Below are positions 11,602-23,438 of a stretch of DNA of 64,000 bases, piece after piece (within the stretch, counting starts at the first letter, position 1; each line of letters begins with the position of its first letter). Position numbers and translations under genes: made by a program. Origin of the DNA: Cyanophora paradoxa (taxonomy: Eukaryota > Glaucocystophyceae > Cyanophorales > Cyanophoraceae); the NCBI GenBank assembly GCA_004431415.1, contig QPMI01000183.1:107758-171757 (forward strand), read 5' to 3'. The notes under the pieces were generated by a model, which saw nothing but the letters and a program-made list of their open reading frames with translations, ran no database searches and had not been told where the DNA came from.

Positions 11602-13448
11602 CTAGAAGTTGGAGTCTGAGTCATTGCCGTCATCATCTATCATTTCCTCCTCCTCGGAGTTGACGCTGACCTGCTCCTCAGATTCCAGCTCACTGCCCAT
11701 GCCCTCACTATCATCTGAGTCGTTCCCACCCTGCAAGGAGCCCACGACTCCAGGCTTGCCTGCCGACAAGTGTAAGGTGCTTGAGAAAGAAAGTCGAGCA
11801 GGTTGATTGACCTCCTTTGCCATGGTGCTTGCCATTGCCTGCATGCCGCGCTTGCTGCTGAGGTGCCCTGTTTGAGCCAGCATTGCTGCTTTGCTGACTC
11901 CGGCTTCCTCCAGAATCCTGCATGCCAGCACCTGGACGTGCCTTGCCCCCCTCCCCGGGATCGCCAAGGCTACCACCTGATCGGCCTCCGAGCGTATCTC
12001 CCACTGAACCAATTTCAGTAAGGACGTCACGAGCGCATGGACAAACTAGGATGCACGCACATCCGTCCTCAATCATGTTCTCGTCCACTTCTTGCTCGCC
12101 TCTAAGAATTCGCAGCTCCTCCTCCTTCAGCCGCTTCTGCAAGCGCTTCATCCTCTTGTCTGATTCCTGTGTCACGCCTGTGTCAGAAACCCAGTATAAA
12201 TCAGCAGAAAAAAAAATGAACCTCCAGCTTCTCCTGCTCCGAGCGCTCGTATGTTTCAAGTTCGTGCTCCAAGTAATCGACGTTTCGGAACTTCTCCAAG
12301 TATACAGCGTAAACCTTTTGCAGATCTTGCTCAAGCTTCTCATACTCGTCCATGAACTGGGGTCTGCATCCAACATCCGTCATGCAGACCTGGCATAAGA
12401 AAGCAAAAACCCGCTTACCGGACACTAGCGAGACTATTCAGGCGCTTCTGGTTGCGCTCGACCTCCGATTGCTTCTTGTCAATCTTCTTCCTCAGACTTT
12501 CCATGTCAGCTTCGAGGTCCCGCTTCTTCGCCTCCAGATCCTGAATGCTCTCGTTGACGGAAGCGATCGTGTCCTTGACGCCCTTTTCAATCTCTTCAAG
12601 CTCCATAGGGCGCCCAATGGCCCTCTGCCGTGCTTCCTGTGTGAATGGATGAGTAAACGCTCCTGAAGGATCCCTCTTCCATACAAACCCGAAGGTCTTG
12701 CTCGTTCTGCAGGAGGCGGTAGAGCTCCGCACCAGCTGCTGTAATGTCGGAAGCAAGCACCCGCACGGCCTTGACCTCGTTAATCTTCGCGCTTATGGCA
12801 CTGAAGTTGAAGGCTGTGGAGGTGTCGTCCTAGAGGACGGTCAGCTTGTGCAGTAGAGCTCGAGTCAGATAACGCACGTCATCGTCAGGATTAATGCGCA
12901 TGGCCGCTTGTAGCATGTTCGCGACCTTCAAGAGCTCCTTCACGGCGTAGCCGTCCGCGCCGTACAGCTTCTTGGGATTAAGCTTTAGCCGCGCCTTGGA
13001 GGCCTGCTCGAGGGTGAGCCATCTGTTTGATGCGCAAACGCACAAGCACCCAACGCCCACCAGAGCCTGAGTGATGTTCTTCACGAAAGCCACGCGTTCC
13101 TGTTCTGTTGTGATTTCGTCGGAGATGGACTTGGCGAGGTCCGGATCATAGCTGCGCCATGGGATCAGCAGATAGCTAGCGGGAAATCCACCGCGAGGGG
13201 CCACACCGCTCCAGCAGCCTGGACAAGGGCAGGTCACATCAGCGACGCACACCGGCGCACAGGCGGCGCAGCGCACCAGTACAGGCAGTCCGCAACGAGC
13301 TCAAAGTTCGGCGTCCTGAAATTCTCCATGGACACGAGCCTGGGATAGCCCAGGCTTCGAAGCGCCTCACACAGGTCTGCGGGCGAGTGAGAAGCTGTAA
13401 AGGACGCGCAGGATGGCTACGCGTACTCCGTAGCTCCCGGAACGACAT
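11602..13448 (-). CDS. IFT38: Intraflagellar transport protein IFT38 (CLUAP1/DYF-3)
   Basis: IFT38 is a subunit of the IFT-B complex that carries cargo along ciliary axonemes. Exon 1 is MSFRELR (start codon 13446-13448). A 50-nt intron leads to [20 protein letters not shown] and [13 protein letters not shown], the calponin-homology-like N-terminal domain. [37 protein letters not shown] and [10 protein letters not shown] follow. The middle is coiled coil ([58 protein letters not shown]). The tail is acidic and ends [11 protein letters not shown] with the stop at 11602-11604, as in known IFT38 proteins. About 400 residues. Divergent from the RECQ4 gene model with only 129 bp between start codons. 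Confidence 0.93.
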
Positions 13449-13577
13449 CCTGCCGCTCCCCGTACGCTGCTGCGGGCCGCCTTGTTAAATTGGCCAGCGG
13501 GGTACACGCTGAACGCCGCTTTGCGCGGGAGTTGGGCGCTGCGAGCTGCAGGCCGCCAAGCGCTGCCAGCGGGCAGC
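13449..13577. promoter_or_regulatory. Divergent intergenic region IFT38 / RECQ4 model
   Basis: 129 bp between opposite start codons; the most compressed pair but one in the window. A shared promoter is inferred from position. If the downstream model is really two genes, this region serves the first of them. Confidence 0.45.
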
Positions 13578-16500
13578 ATGGAGCCGGGAGAAAGTGCCGC
13601 GTCACCCCTAGCGACGCCGAGCGTTTCCAAACCGGCGACAGAGGCCAGCACAGCGAACCCGGCAGCCTCCCCTGCTCCTAGCGCCTCAGCGAGCACGCTG
13701 GTGTCTGCAGACACGTTGTGCACGGCGGATATGGCTGCGAAAGTCGCAGCTACCAAGTCCGCGTATCGCACACTCGACAGCGCAGCGGTCGCCAGCGCTC
13801 TTCGTATCGAGTTGGATGCACTCGGGCAACAGGTCGACGTTGAGGCGATCGAACGTGCAGTGCAAGAGTGCCGCGGCGGCATTGTCGAGGAAGCTGTGCA
13901 GAAGGCGCGCAGGCACCAAGCGCTAAAAGAGAAGCTGGAGTCTTGCCCACAGCAACAGCGTGCGTGCTGCAGCACCTTCCTTCTCGTTGTTATATCCCCC
14001 CTTACTTAGAGCGCGCTTTCACCCGCAGGCGCCGCATGCATCCGCTATCTTCAGTTGAAACTCTACAGTGAGAGCGCCACTGGCCGCGCCGAGCTTTCTG
14101 ATCTGGAAAAGCTTCTCATCCGCGTCGACAACACAATCGAAAAAGGGCAGCGTCGTGTCGCGAAGATCAAGAAGATAATGGGGAACAAATTTGACGGATT
14201 CGTTTCTGAAGAAGACTACATGGTACAGGCCTGCAGAAAGTATGTAGAATCGAGTTTCCCGACCATACCAGAAAACAAAAAGAAGCTTCTCGGTATGCGT
14301 ACACTGATTTTGTATGCCTGTCTTTCCTTTCTTTAACTTTAATTTCGTGCAGTCGCAGCCTATGACAGTTGCAAGTGGTTTGAGAAGCGCCACGGGGAAT
14401 TGATCAAGCGCATAGAAGCCTGCAAGCCAGCAGTCGAGGATGCCCTGAATCTCATCATTTCTGCCAACAAATTGGAGTACGACTTCTTGCAGGTCGATGA
14501 TTCTCTACTAAAATTGGATCGTCGGAGAGACCAGTTGGGACTCAAGCCCCGCTTGACGGTGGCGGGGCCCGCTGCTAATGCCAGCGTCAAGGAGAAATCC
14601 GGAAAGCCGAGAACACTCGTGCGCGGACCCATTCTCCGAGTCCCTGCGTGCCTTACGCGCAGCAGCCGCCCCAGAAGGATCCGAAGCTCGAGGCGAGAAA
14701 GGCGCGGGCGGCCAGCTTCACGGCTAACCCCGCCTTGTTCCGAAGGGCCCCTCCCCCCTGGGCCCGAGCCGCTGCACAGGAGGAGCCGAAGGTGGAGGGG
14801 CCGGCCGCCGCCGCCGCGGGCCCCTCGCTCCCTCCGCCGCCTCCCGAGACGAGGCCAGCCGCTCCGGCGGCCCCGGCGGCGGCGAAGGACGGGAAGGAGG
14901 AGGCGCGGCCGCGCGAGTTCGCAGTTCCGCCGCCTCGTTTCACTGGGGCCGGCGCCAGCCCGCCCGATGACGTGCCAAGCCCCTCTCAGCCGTCCCGCCA
15001 GACCCCTCCCACCCCCGCTTCCGCATTCCGTCCGCCCCTTCCTCCGCCTGGAGTGGTGGAGGAGACGCCGAGCAAGGGGCGGAAGGGTGGGCGGGCGCAG
15101 CTCTCGTCCACGGCGAGGCGCCGGTGGAAGGACAAGCTCGCGAGGGACGCGGAGCTCGAGCAGGTGCTCGCGCCCGCCTCGCCGCTCCTCCTCCCGCTTG
15201 ACCGCCGGGGCAGCTGGCGGCGCTCAGGGAATCGGAGTCGAAGGGCGGGAGCGCCGTTCGCGGGAATCTCTTTGGGGAGCCCTCAGACGAGGCGGCGGGC
15301 CCCTCCGGAGTAGAGCCCTCCCCCGCGCCCGGGCACGAGGCGCGCCAGCCCGGCTGCGACGACGATGACGATGAGTCGGTCGGCTCCGATGACGAATTCA
15401 TCCCGCGCGGCACCCTCCCCGCCAACCACCGGGCCCCTCCCCAGTTCCCCCCCGCGGCGCCCGCATCCGTTCCCCATTCCGCCCCCATCTCCACCCCTCA
15501 CGAACCCATCGTCCTCCCCCCCTGCGGCAAGCCGAACGTCGCGCCCCGATCTTCTCAGCCGGCGCCTCCCTCCGAGGCCCCGCATCCCGCCCCTTCCCAT
15601 CCCGCTCAGGCGAGCCCCGCCCGCGTCCAGCCCGCCCGCAAAGCGAAGGCGCTGTCTCCTATTGCCGTACCAGCACGCGGCGCTGGGCGCGGCCGCGGCC
15701 GCGGGCGCGGCGGAGCAGCGACGCGAGGCGGCGTCGCCAACGGAGCAGTCAGCTTCCCGGAGGCGCAGCCGAAGGGGAGAGCGCAAGCCCCGTCGGAAGA
15801 GGGCGCGCCGAGGGACGGCCAACCGAGTGCACGCGGGCGGGAGTCGAAGGCGAAGCGGGGCGGGGGTCCGTCCGGCGCCCGGCGGCGCACCGCGAAGCGC
15901 CCCGAGCCGGAATCGGAGCCGGAGCAGCCGGCCGCGGACGGAGCGGCCTCGGAAGCGGATAAGGAGGAGCCCGGGCCGCGCGTGACGCGGCTGCGCCTGC
16001 GGCGGCAGGTCGGTGGGGAGGGCGCCGGGACAGCAGAGCGCGCAGCGGCCCCGAGGTCCTCCTCCTCGGCCTCCGGAGAGTCGCATGCGGAGTCGGACGA
16101 GGAGCCGTCCTCCTCGTCTTCGCGGTCGAGCTCCGGCAGCGAGGCGAGCCCGAGCGAGCAGGAGGAGGACGCGTGGGAGGAGCAGGCGCCGACCAGGCGC
16201 GCCCCGCCCCGCCGCAGGGCCGTCCCGAAGGCCAAGGTTGCGGCGGGCGGCGAGACCGGGTCGGGGGCCGCGGCGCCGCGCAAGGGCCGCGCGCCACCGA
16301 AGAAAAAGCGGCCGGAGGCGGACGATGAAGACGAAGGGGCGCAAGGCGACGCGCCGCCGGCTCCGAAGCGCGCGCGAAAGCCCGCGGCGCCTCGGAAGCG
16401 GGCGGCGGCCGTGGCGGCCGAGCCGGCCGGAGAGGCGGAGGGGCCGAAGACCGTGGAGCCGCCAAATCGGCGCAGGAAGAAGGCAGAGGCCGCGGACGGG

Positions 16501-18708
16501 GACGCGAACCCCGCCAAGCGCTCCAAGAAGGCGGTCCGCTCTTTCGCTGAGCGCGCCTCGCCCTCCGCACCTCACCCGGCGTCGTGCAGGAGGGCGCGTG
16601 GGCGCCCAAGGTGGAGAAGCGGCCGCGGAGGGCTGCGGCGGGCGCGGCCGGCGAGAAGGATCGCTACACGGAGAACTTCCGCGGGTACAAATTGAAGAGC
16701 CGGGTGGGGCGGGGCCAGCTGGGCCAGCGGTGGCGTGCGGCAAAGCCGTCGAAGGGGGCCGCGCGGCCGGCGGCGTGGCACGGGGACGGTCAGGACGTCT
16801 CCGCGCTGCTGGGCGAGCACGCGGAGGACGTCTGCCGGGCCCTCGGCGAGGACGCCGGGCCCTCCTCCTCTTCCTCCGCACCGGCCGCCCCCGAGGCGCC
16901 GGCCGCCAGGCAGCAGGAGGCCGAGGCCGCCGTCTCATCCCTCTTCACGCAGGCGCGCCCTCTCTCCCGCGCCCCCGGAGCGCCTCCTTTCGCCGCTGAC
17001 GGCCGGCCAGCAGGAGGCGCGCGAGTACAGCCGGGAGGCCCTGGGGCGCGTCGCGTCGGCCGTTTTCGGCTTCAAGGAGCTCCGCGACGGTCCGCGGCCG
17101 ACCCGCCCGCTGCCCCGGGGTCCGGGCCTGAGCCCCCCGCAGGCCAGTACGAGATCGTCTCGCGAATCCTCGCCGGCCACTCGACGCTCGCCGCCCTGCC
17201 CACCGGTCCGCCTGCCGCGCCCTGGCCTCTCGCGGCGCCCGACGGGGCGGGGCGGGCAGGGGCGGGCAAGACGCTGTGCTACATGCTTCCGGCGGTGGTG
17301 CACAGCGTGCGCGAGGCGATGCGCGAGAAGCGCGAGGGGCAGGCCCGGCAGCAGCGCTCCGTCGGTCCGCGCCGCCCCATTTTAGACGGCGCGAGGCCGG
17401 GCCGGGGGGCCAACGGGGCGCGCAGTGCTGGTGGTGAGCCCCCTGGTGGCCCTCATGCACGACCAGCTGCGTGCTCTCCCCGTGAACCTCGGCGGCGCCC
17501 TCCTCGAGTACGGCACGACGGTGCCGCCCGCCTCCCCGCCCCCACGCCCTCGCCCTGTGCCTCATGCGGGCGGGGCGCGCAGCTCGACGAGGAAGCCGAG
17601 ATTTTCAAGCGCCTCAAGGCGCGCTCCGCCTTCGGCCGACCCCCAATGCCGCCCCGCGTGACGCGTCGGCGCGCCCGCAGGAGGGCAACGCGCGCGTGCT
17701 CTTCGCCTCGTGCGAGCGCGTCACGTCGGAGCGATTCCTGCGGGCGGCCGCGGAGCCCGCCTTCCCCCGCGTCTCCCTCGCATGCGTCGACGAGGCGCGG
17801 CGCTCCCCCCCGCGCCGCGCACCGCCTCCCTTCGCGCCGCCTGACGTCGTTCCGCGCCACAGGCGCACCTGATCTCGGACTGGGGCCACTCCTTCCGGTC
17901 CGTGCGCGTGGGCGTGGCATGCTCGCCCTTGCGTAACCGGCCGATCCCGTAGGCCCTGCTACCTCACCTTGGCCGCCGCCCTCCGCCGCCTCGGCGCCCC
18001 CACCACCCTCGCCCTCACTGGTCCGTGCCGCTCCGCCCCTTCCGCATCCGCCGCCCCGCGAAATGGCCTCCGGCAGCGACGGCGACGCGGCGCGTCGAGA
18101 GGGAGATCTGTGACACGCTCAGCATCCCCCGCGGGCCGGTCGCGGAGGGCGGCGGCGTGCGTTTCGAGCCGCCCCACGCTTGAGCTGCGTCGGCCAACCC
18201 CTCGCGCGCCTGCAGGTCGTGCGGCGGCCGCTGCACCGCCCGAACCTTCTCCTCACGGCGACGCACCTCGACGCGGAGACGAAGAGGCTCGCCCGGCGGC
18301 GCCCCGTGCTCGCGCCCGGTGCTGACTGGCCGCCCAGCTCGAGGACGGAGGCGCTGCTGGAGCTGCTGAAGAGCGAGCGAATGCGCAGCAAGAGCGTCAT
18401 CGTCTACACCGCCTACAAGGTCCCTCCCGCGCCCTCCGCGCCCCGCCGCCCCCGCGCGAGCGACGCGCGCGCAGTGGCAAGTGGATCTTGTGTGCCGCCA
18501 GCTGCAGGAACACGAAATCTCCGCGGCCCCCTACATGGGCGACATGGACTCGAAGTCACGCCGCGGGTGCGTGCAGCCGGCCGCGCCTTCGCCCGCGGCC
18601 GCCTCCGACGCGGCGCAGCGTGCTGGACTCGTTCCGCCTGGGGAAGATCCAAGTCGTCGTCGCCACCGTGGCCTTCGGGTGCCGCCCCCCCCCCCCCCCC
18701 CCCCCCCC

Positions 18709-18750
<42 letters not shown>

Positions 18751-20814
18751 TGCCTCCTGCGGCTGCGCCGCCCCGCGACCCCCGGGGCGGCGCAGGATGG
18801 GCATCGACAAGCCGGACCTGGGGGCCGTCGTCCACTGGACGCTGCCTCGCTCCCCCGAGACCTACCTCCAGGTACCTCCCGCCCCGCCCCGTCGGGGGCC
18901 CCTCAACGCATCGTGACGCGCGGTCGCAGGAGGTGGGCCGCGCCGGCCGCGACGGGCGCGATGCTGAGGGCCACGTCTTCATCCGCGACGAGGTGCGCTC
19001 CCTCCCGAGGAGGAGGCCCCGCTGCAGAGATCGATCGAGGGCGGGGGGCAGGACTACCGCCTGCTCCGCTCGCGCATCTCGAGCGACACGGTGGACGCCG
19101 ACCCGACCGTCGCCCGCCTCCTTCACCGCCTCTTCGCCCCCGGGCGAGCCCACGCGAGCCTCTTCCCCCGCGTCGCCGCCCTCGCCAAGAAGACCATCCC
19201 CACCGAGCTTAGCATGCAGGCCCGCTCCCCGCCCCTCCCGCCTGCCACACGCCCAGCTCCTCGCGCGAAGCCGAGACGGACGCGCAGCCGGATATGGTCG
19301 CCACGCTCCTCACGTACCTCGCGCAAGACAAGGAGATCTCGCCCCCGATCGCCCAGCTGCTCCCTGGTGCCGGCCCCGCACGCCCCGATGAGACGGCCCC
19401 GCGCGAGCCCCGGGGCAGCGGCGCAGGTGATGGGGAGCTTCTCGCTCGAGCGGGGCGTGAGCCTCCTGGCCCTCCACCAGCGCTTCGAGGTCGTGCGGGC
19501 CGTCGCCGAGGCGACAGCCCCGCAGGCCACCTTCACTTTTGCCCTCGCCGACGTGCGCGCCCCGCCCCCTCGCCTCCGCCCCGCCTGGCCGCCCCGGGCG
19601 GGGCCCGACGGGCGCGGCTGCCGGCAGGTGGCGAACGCAATCGGGCAGGACCTCGAGGGGGCTGCCGACGCCTTCCGCGCCCTGCAGCGCGAGAGGCAGC
19701 TCCGCTTCTTCCGCTCCGAGGTCCGCCCCCTCCGCCGCAGGGGAGGCGACGCAGGGGCCCACTCGCGCTGCAGGACGGCCTTGCCGTGCGCCTCCTGCGG
19801 GCCCCGCGGGAGGGCGAGCTGGCGGAGATCGCAGCCCGCCTCGCCGCCCGCATCGCCGCCTTCGAGCGCATATCCCTCCGCCGCCTCGACAGGTTGGCCG
19901 CTCGCGGCCCGCCCCGCCCCGCGCCGCCGCTCGCCAACGTCCTGCAGCGTGTACGCGATGCTGCGGTCCGCTGCCGTGCCCCTCCGCGTGGCGTGCCTGT
20001 CCCGCGACGACGGCGCGGTGCGGCCTGCCACATTGCCCACGCGGCGCGCAACCCAACCGACCCCCCAGGCCCAGCGGAAGGCCGCGCGTGCCCGCCGCGA
20101 GGCCAGCGACGACGAGGCTGTCGGGCGGGCCGGGCGGGCGGAGAAGAGTGCGGCCCGGGCGGCGCCCAGCGTCCGCGCGCGATGCTGACGGGCGCGGGCA
20201 GGCGGGCGGTTGCAGGCAGAGCTGGCGGAATACATGGCGGCGGAGCCCCTCGAGCCCCCGCCCGGCACCTCCACCGCCCCCCCCTACGATCCGCCCCTTC
20301 CTGTCCGCGGGTCCGCGTCTGCCCCCAATGCCGCAACCTATTCGAGGTCTCCTTTGCCTCACCGGGTCCCCCAGTGCCGATTCCTTTGACCGTGCTGACG
20401 TTCGGACTGTGCTGCGGAACGCCGCGGTTCGCCTTGCCGCCCGCCAGCGCCCGCACCGGCTCTCTTCAACGCGACTCGCGCGCAGAAAATGGGCGTCCGG
20501 CTTCTGCCCCGCCAGGTGGCCCGCGCTCTGCATGGCCTGCAGGGGTACATCATTTTTAGTTTTATTAAAAATTGATAAAGATGGGTCGCCCCGAACCAGC
20601 TCCTCCCTTTCCTGACGTCTTCGCAGTCCGGGAGACAATTGGAACAGGAACTCCCCGCCGAGTTGGTGTGGGGACCTTTTCAGAAAGAAGGTGCCCCCAG
20701 CGAGCGCAGCCTTGCCAGACAGCGCTCTGAGGGCGGGGTGTGCAGGAGCACGTCGACTTCAACGACCTCCTGCGGGATGCAATGCTGGCGATGCCCAAAC
20801 AGGGGGCACTCTAG
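13578..20814 (+). CDS. RECQ4: RECQ4-type DNA helicase with a long coiled-coil/basic N-terminal extension (possibly two genes)
   Basis: RecQ4 helicases unwind DNA 3'-5' and act in replication start and repair. The helicase core is clear: QYEIVSRILAGHSTLAALPT plus AGKTLCYMLPAVVHSVREA (Walker A, split by an intron), VLVVSPLVALMHDQL, ACVDEA joined to HLISDWGHSFRP (DEAH box), SVIVYTAYK, VVVATVAFG joined to MGIDKPDLGAVVHW, and EVGRAGRDGRDAEGHVFIRD. The C-terminal exons (RLLPRQVARALHGLQ, then HVDFNDLLRDAMLAMPKQGAL, stop 20812-20814) resemble RECQ4 tails. Upstream are basic, Ser- and Pro-rich exons with DDEFIPRGTLPANHRAPPQF and ENFRGYKLKSRVGRGQ, perhaps the Sld2-like part. The first exons (13578-14618) encode a helical, unrecognised region (IRVDNTIEKGQRRVAKIKKI). 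They join the rest in frame through a 44-nt intron at 14619-14662, so I keep one model; a separate 5' gene remains possible. Confidence 0.7.
14619..20530. other. GC-rich block with C-rich/G-rich introns
   Basis: From the intron at 14619 onward both exons and introns become extremely GC-rich, and codons end almost only in G or C. The block ends at an AT-rich intron near 20547-20580. Both borders fall at introns inside the RECQ4 model, not between genes. Introns here typically begin GTGCGC or GTCC and end GCGCAG or GGCAG. Confidence 0.8.
18685..18750 (+). repeat. 66-nt cytosine tract in a RECQ4 intron
   Basis: 65 C residues with a single T at 18709. It lies inside the intron 18679-18795 that splits the helicase motif VAFG|MGIDK. 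The complementary strand is a continuous G run able to form G-quadruplexes. The exact length may be affected by sequencing or assembly of the homopolymer. Confidence 0.85.
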
Positions 20815-21068
20815 ATCCAAGCCCGAAGCCTGCAGCCCAAAATAGGGGCCACTGGGCGACTCGGGTAGATGTAGAGTGGTATACTATGTATATATAGAAC
20901 ACCAAACACTTCGTTAATGAGCCCCAATGACAAATACGTATACAGTAGCCTACGCATTGCCATCCGGATGTGCCGATCATGATAGTTAACCGATAGCGAA
21001 CATCACTGTGAAACGAAATGTTTATCTACACAAGAAAACCAAATTCAGAGCCGCTGTACACTTTGCAT

Positions 21069-23137
21069 TCAGCTCCACCATTGATGTTCCAAGTTCACAG
21101 CAGATTTCGTCGTCAATGTGTGAACCATCAGATAACCTGGGCCGGGGGGAAAACACGCTTCAATCTCGAAAGAATTCGTACAGGGTTCGAAGTGGCAGGC
21201 AACAAACCTCTCCACGGCCGCAAGAAGACCATTCTGTACTTCCGGACCATTTCCCTGGGAGCCATTCTCGGAGAAATTGACACTCGTGCTTCCACCAGCT
21301 GAAAAATGCTGATCGCCATGATCCCTCTCATCAACAGGGAGGCGAAGTGGATAAAAATGAACTCTCCGCAAGAAACCCTTGATGACCCCAAGAACACAAA
21401 GCCGCCTGTTCGCAGCGCATCTTCAGCTGGATGAGCCATCCACAACCTGACGTATTGATCAAAGAGTCACCTGATATCGATTCCCCATGCATAGACGTCG
21501 TGTTGAACACATATGTCGTGCAAGGTGACACCCGGCTGGACTCCAATTAAAGGTATAAACACTCAGCTGGATCCGGAGAAAGAGAGAAAGAGTCACACAC
21601 GGACAGAGTGAGCACATACCTGCATAGCACATAGCACCGCCATTATTTTGTGGAACAGGGACTGGGTGGCCCCGGATGACACAGAGCGACCTGAAAACTC
21701 ATTGTTGAATTGACGTGACTGGATTGGAATGAGACCGGAGAGATGCGATTACAAACCTCTGAACTGAGAGGAGAAAGACTGGGCCGTTGATTTCGAGCAA
21801 AGCATACATACTTCACGCTGTTTAGATTCTCAGCATCTCAGAATGAAGCGAAGCGTGCCCTGCCAGTTAAGCACCTGAAGAGCGGGATCATGCCAGAGCT
21901 GATGTACTTCGGGTTGAACAGCATACACGTTCGAGAACTGGAGAACTCGCATTAGCATGTCGATTGAAAGTGGCTGCTGAAAATAACAACCTGGAATATG
22001 TCGACAACCCTGACGCATCCGTAGTACCTAGATGCACCGTCAATGAACAGTCACACTAAATGATGAGGACGAACACAAGCTGCTGGATACACTTGCAAGC
22101 CACTCCCACCTGCCACGATTTATTGCCAAAAAGCTTGAGAATGTTGCAAGATACAGACCTCAACATCAGCTTCTCTTGCAATCCGTTTGACGTAGTTGAT
22201 TCCATCAACGAAAGGCACGATCTGTATGATTTAATTGGTGGAGTTGATATTTGAACCCCCTGACAAAACACGGGCCAAAACCAAAGTACCTGCTGCAGAG
22301 TCAGGTCCCAGTCCTTTGTAACGAGTCTTCTCAAGTCGAAGACAGGAACAGGAACCTGGCAAACGAAGTTCAAGTTGCTGGCAAACAATATATTTGCATG
22401 AAAAGCAGAACCTGATGCTCCTTCACTTCGGAGGGAGGGGGAAGTGGGGAAAAGAGCTTCAGACTGATCGTGTTCGCAGCGTCTGAAGCACAATAATTAA
22501 AGCAATGCAGTTGTTTGCTAGAGAAAGGTCGAACCTACTGGAACACTGCATTCGCCTTGCTCGCAGAGCTGCTCGTGCAATCGAGGAAGGATGCTGCGAA
22601 GGGTCTGTTTGCTTTCTGGGCGAGATAGAAATTCGCTCTCGGTCTGTCGAAAATATCAGTTAAGTATCACGCGACGATTTCACAACCTAGCAAGCGCCAG
22701 TGTACCTCGAGGGCACACAAAACCAGGGCGAGCTTGCGCACAAGCGGCTCGTAGTGCTCCACCTCCGCATCCTCTGCAAACACGAACCCGGCGTTGAACA
22801 GCAGAGCGTTCCGTGCATACTTTGCCTTCTCAAGACACACAGGCAAGCACAGGATCTTGATACCGAACGCGCAGCTGTACATGTGGACGTAGTGAGAAGG
22901 AAGCAACCTACTGTGCAACGCGAAGCGCACATCGTAATAAGTTTGCCAGCAATCTGCGGCTTCGTGATAACATACTCCGACACCGCGTCGAAGACGTCTG
23001 GAGACACGAAGCTGGCGCGGACGGTTAGAACTCACGCGTGCCGCGATCCGCGCAGGTACGCACCCCTCAGGACTTTGAAATGCTATTCGCGGCCCGACGA
23101 CGTTGTCGAATTCGGCGAAAAAGATGGCTCGCAGCAT
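21069..23137 (-). CDS. NPRL2: NPRL2 (nitrogen permease regulator 2-like, GATOR1/SEACIT subunit)
   Basis: NPRL2 is part of the GATOR1 GTPase-activating complex that turns TORC1 off when amino acids are scarce, at the lysosome or vacuole. Exon 1 reads MLRAIFFAEFDNVVGPRIAF (start codon 23135-23137), the hallmark of the longin domain. VSPDVFDAVSEYVITKPQIA, HYVHMYSCAFGIKILCLPVC, KYARNALLFNAGFVFAEDAE and PLVRKLALVLCALE follow. Next are PVPVFDLRRLVTKDWDLTLQ, IVPFVDGINYVKRIAREADV, FQFSNVYAVQPEVHQLWHDP, GVTLHDICVQHDVYAWGIDI and CVLGVIKGFLRRVHFYP. The last exon runs to a stop at 21069-21071; its final 30 residues are less certain. It converges on the RECQ4 gene with 254 bp between stops. Confidence 0.9.
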
Positions 23138-23438
23138 AGCTAGTTTGCTTGTGTTATCAGTGCGCATAGCTGAACAAATTTCATGAGCCGCATCCTCGGA
23201 CGCGTAATGCGTGACTCATGCACACGATCAGCCCAGCGCTACCGTGTGCCGGCTACGCCGGCGTTGGCTGGGTCGGTGGCAGGGTACCGATCCTACTCGG
23301 CCCGCCCAGCGTTGCTAGCCGCGCTGTGCTATGGAGCAGAGAAGCGGCTCGTATAGTGCAGCACAGGTAGTGCATGGTGCCCTTCCAGCCCCGGCCCCCG
23401 ACGACGTCCACCCAATACTACATTACATCTACAGTCGG

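Noticed and set aside
15283-16938. Antisense open frame of 551 codons opposite RECQ4
   Set aside because: It is a mirror of GC-rich sense exons that encode coherent acidic/basic RECQ4 N-terminal sequence; its content is near-random Arg, Pro and Ala.
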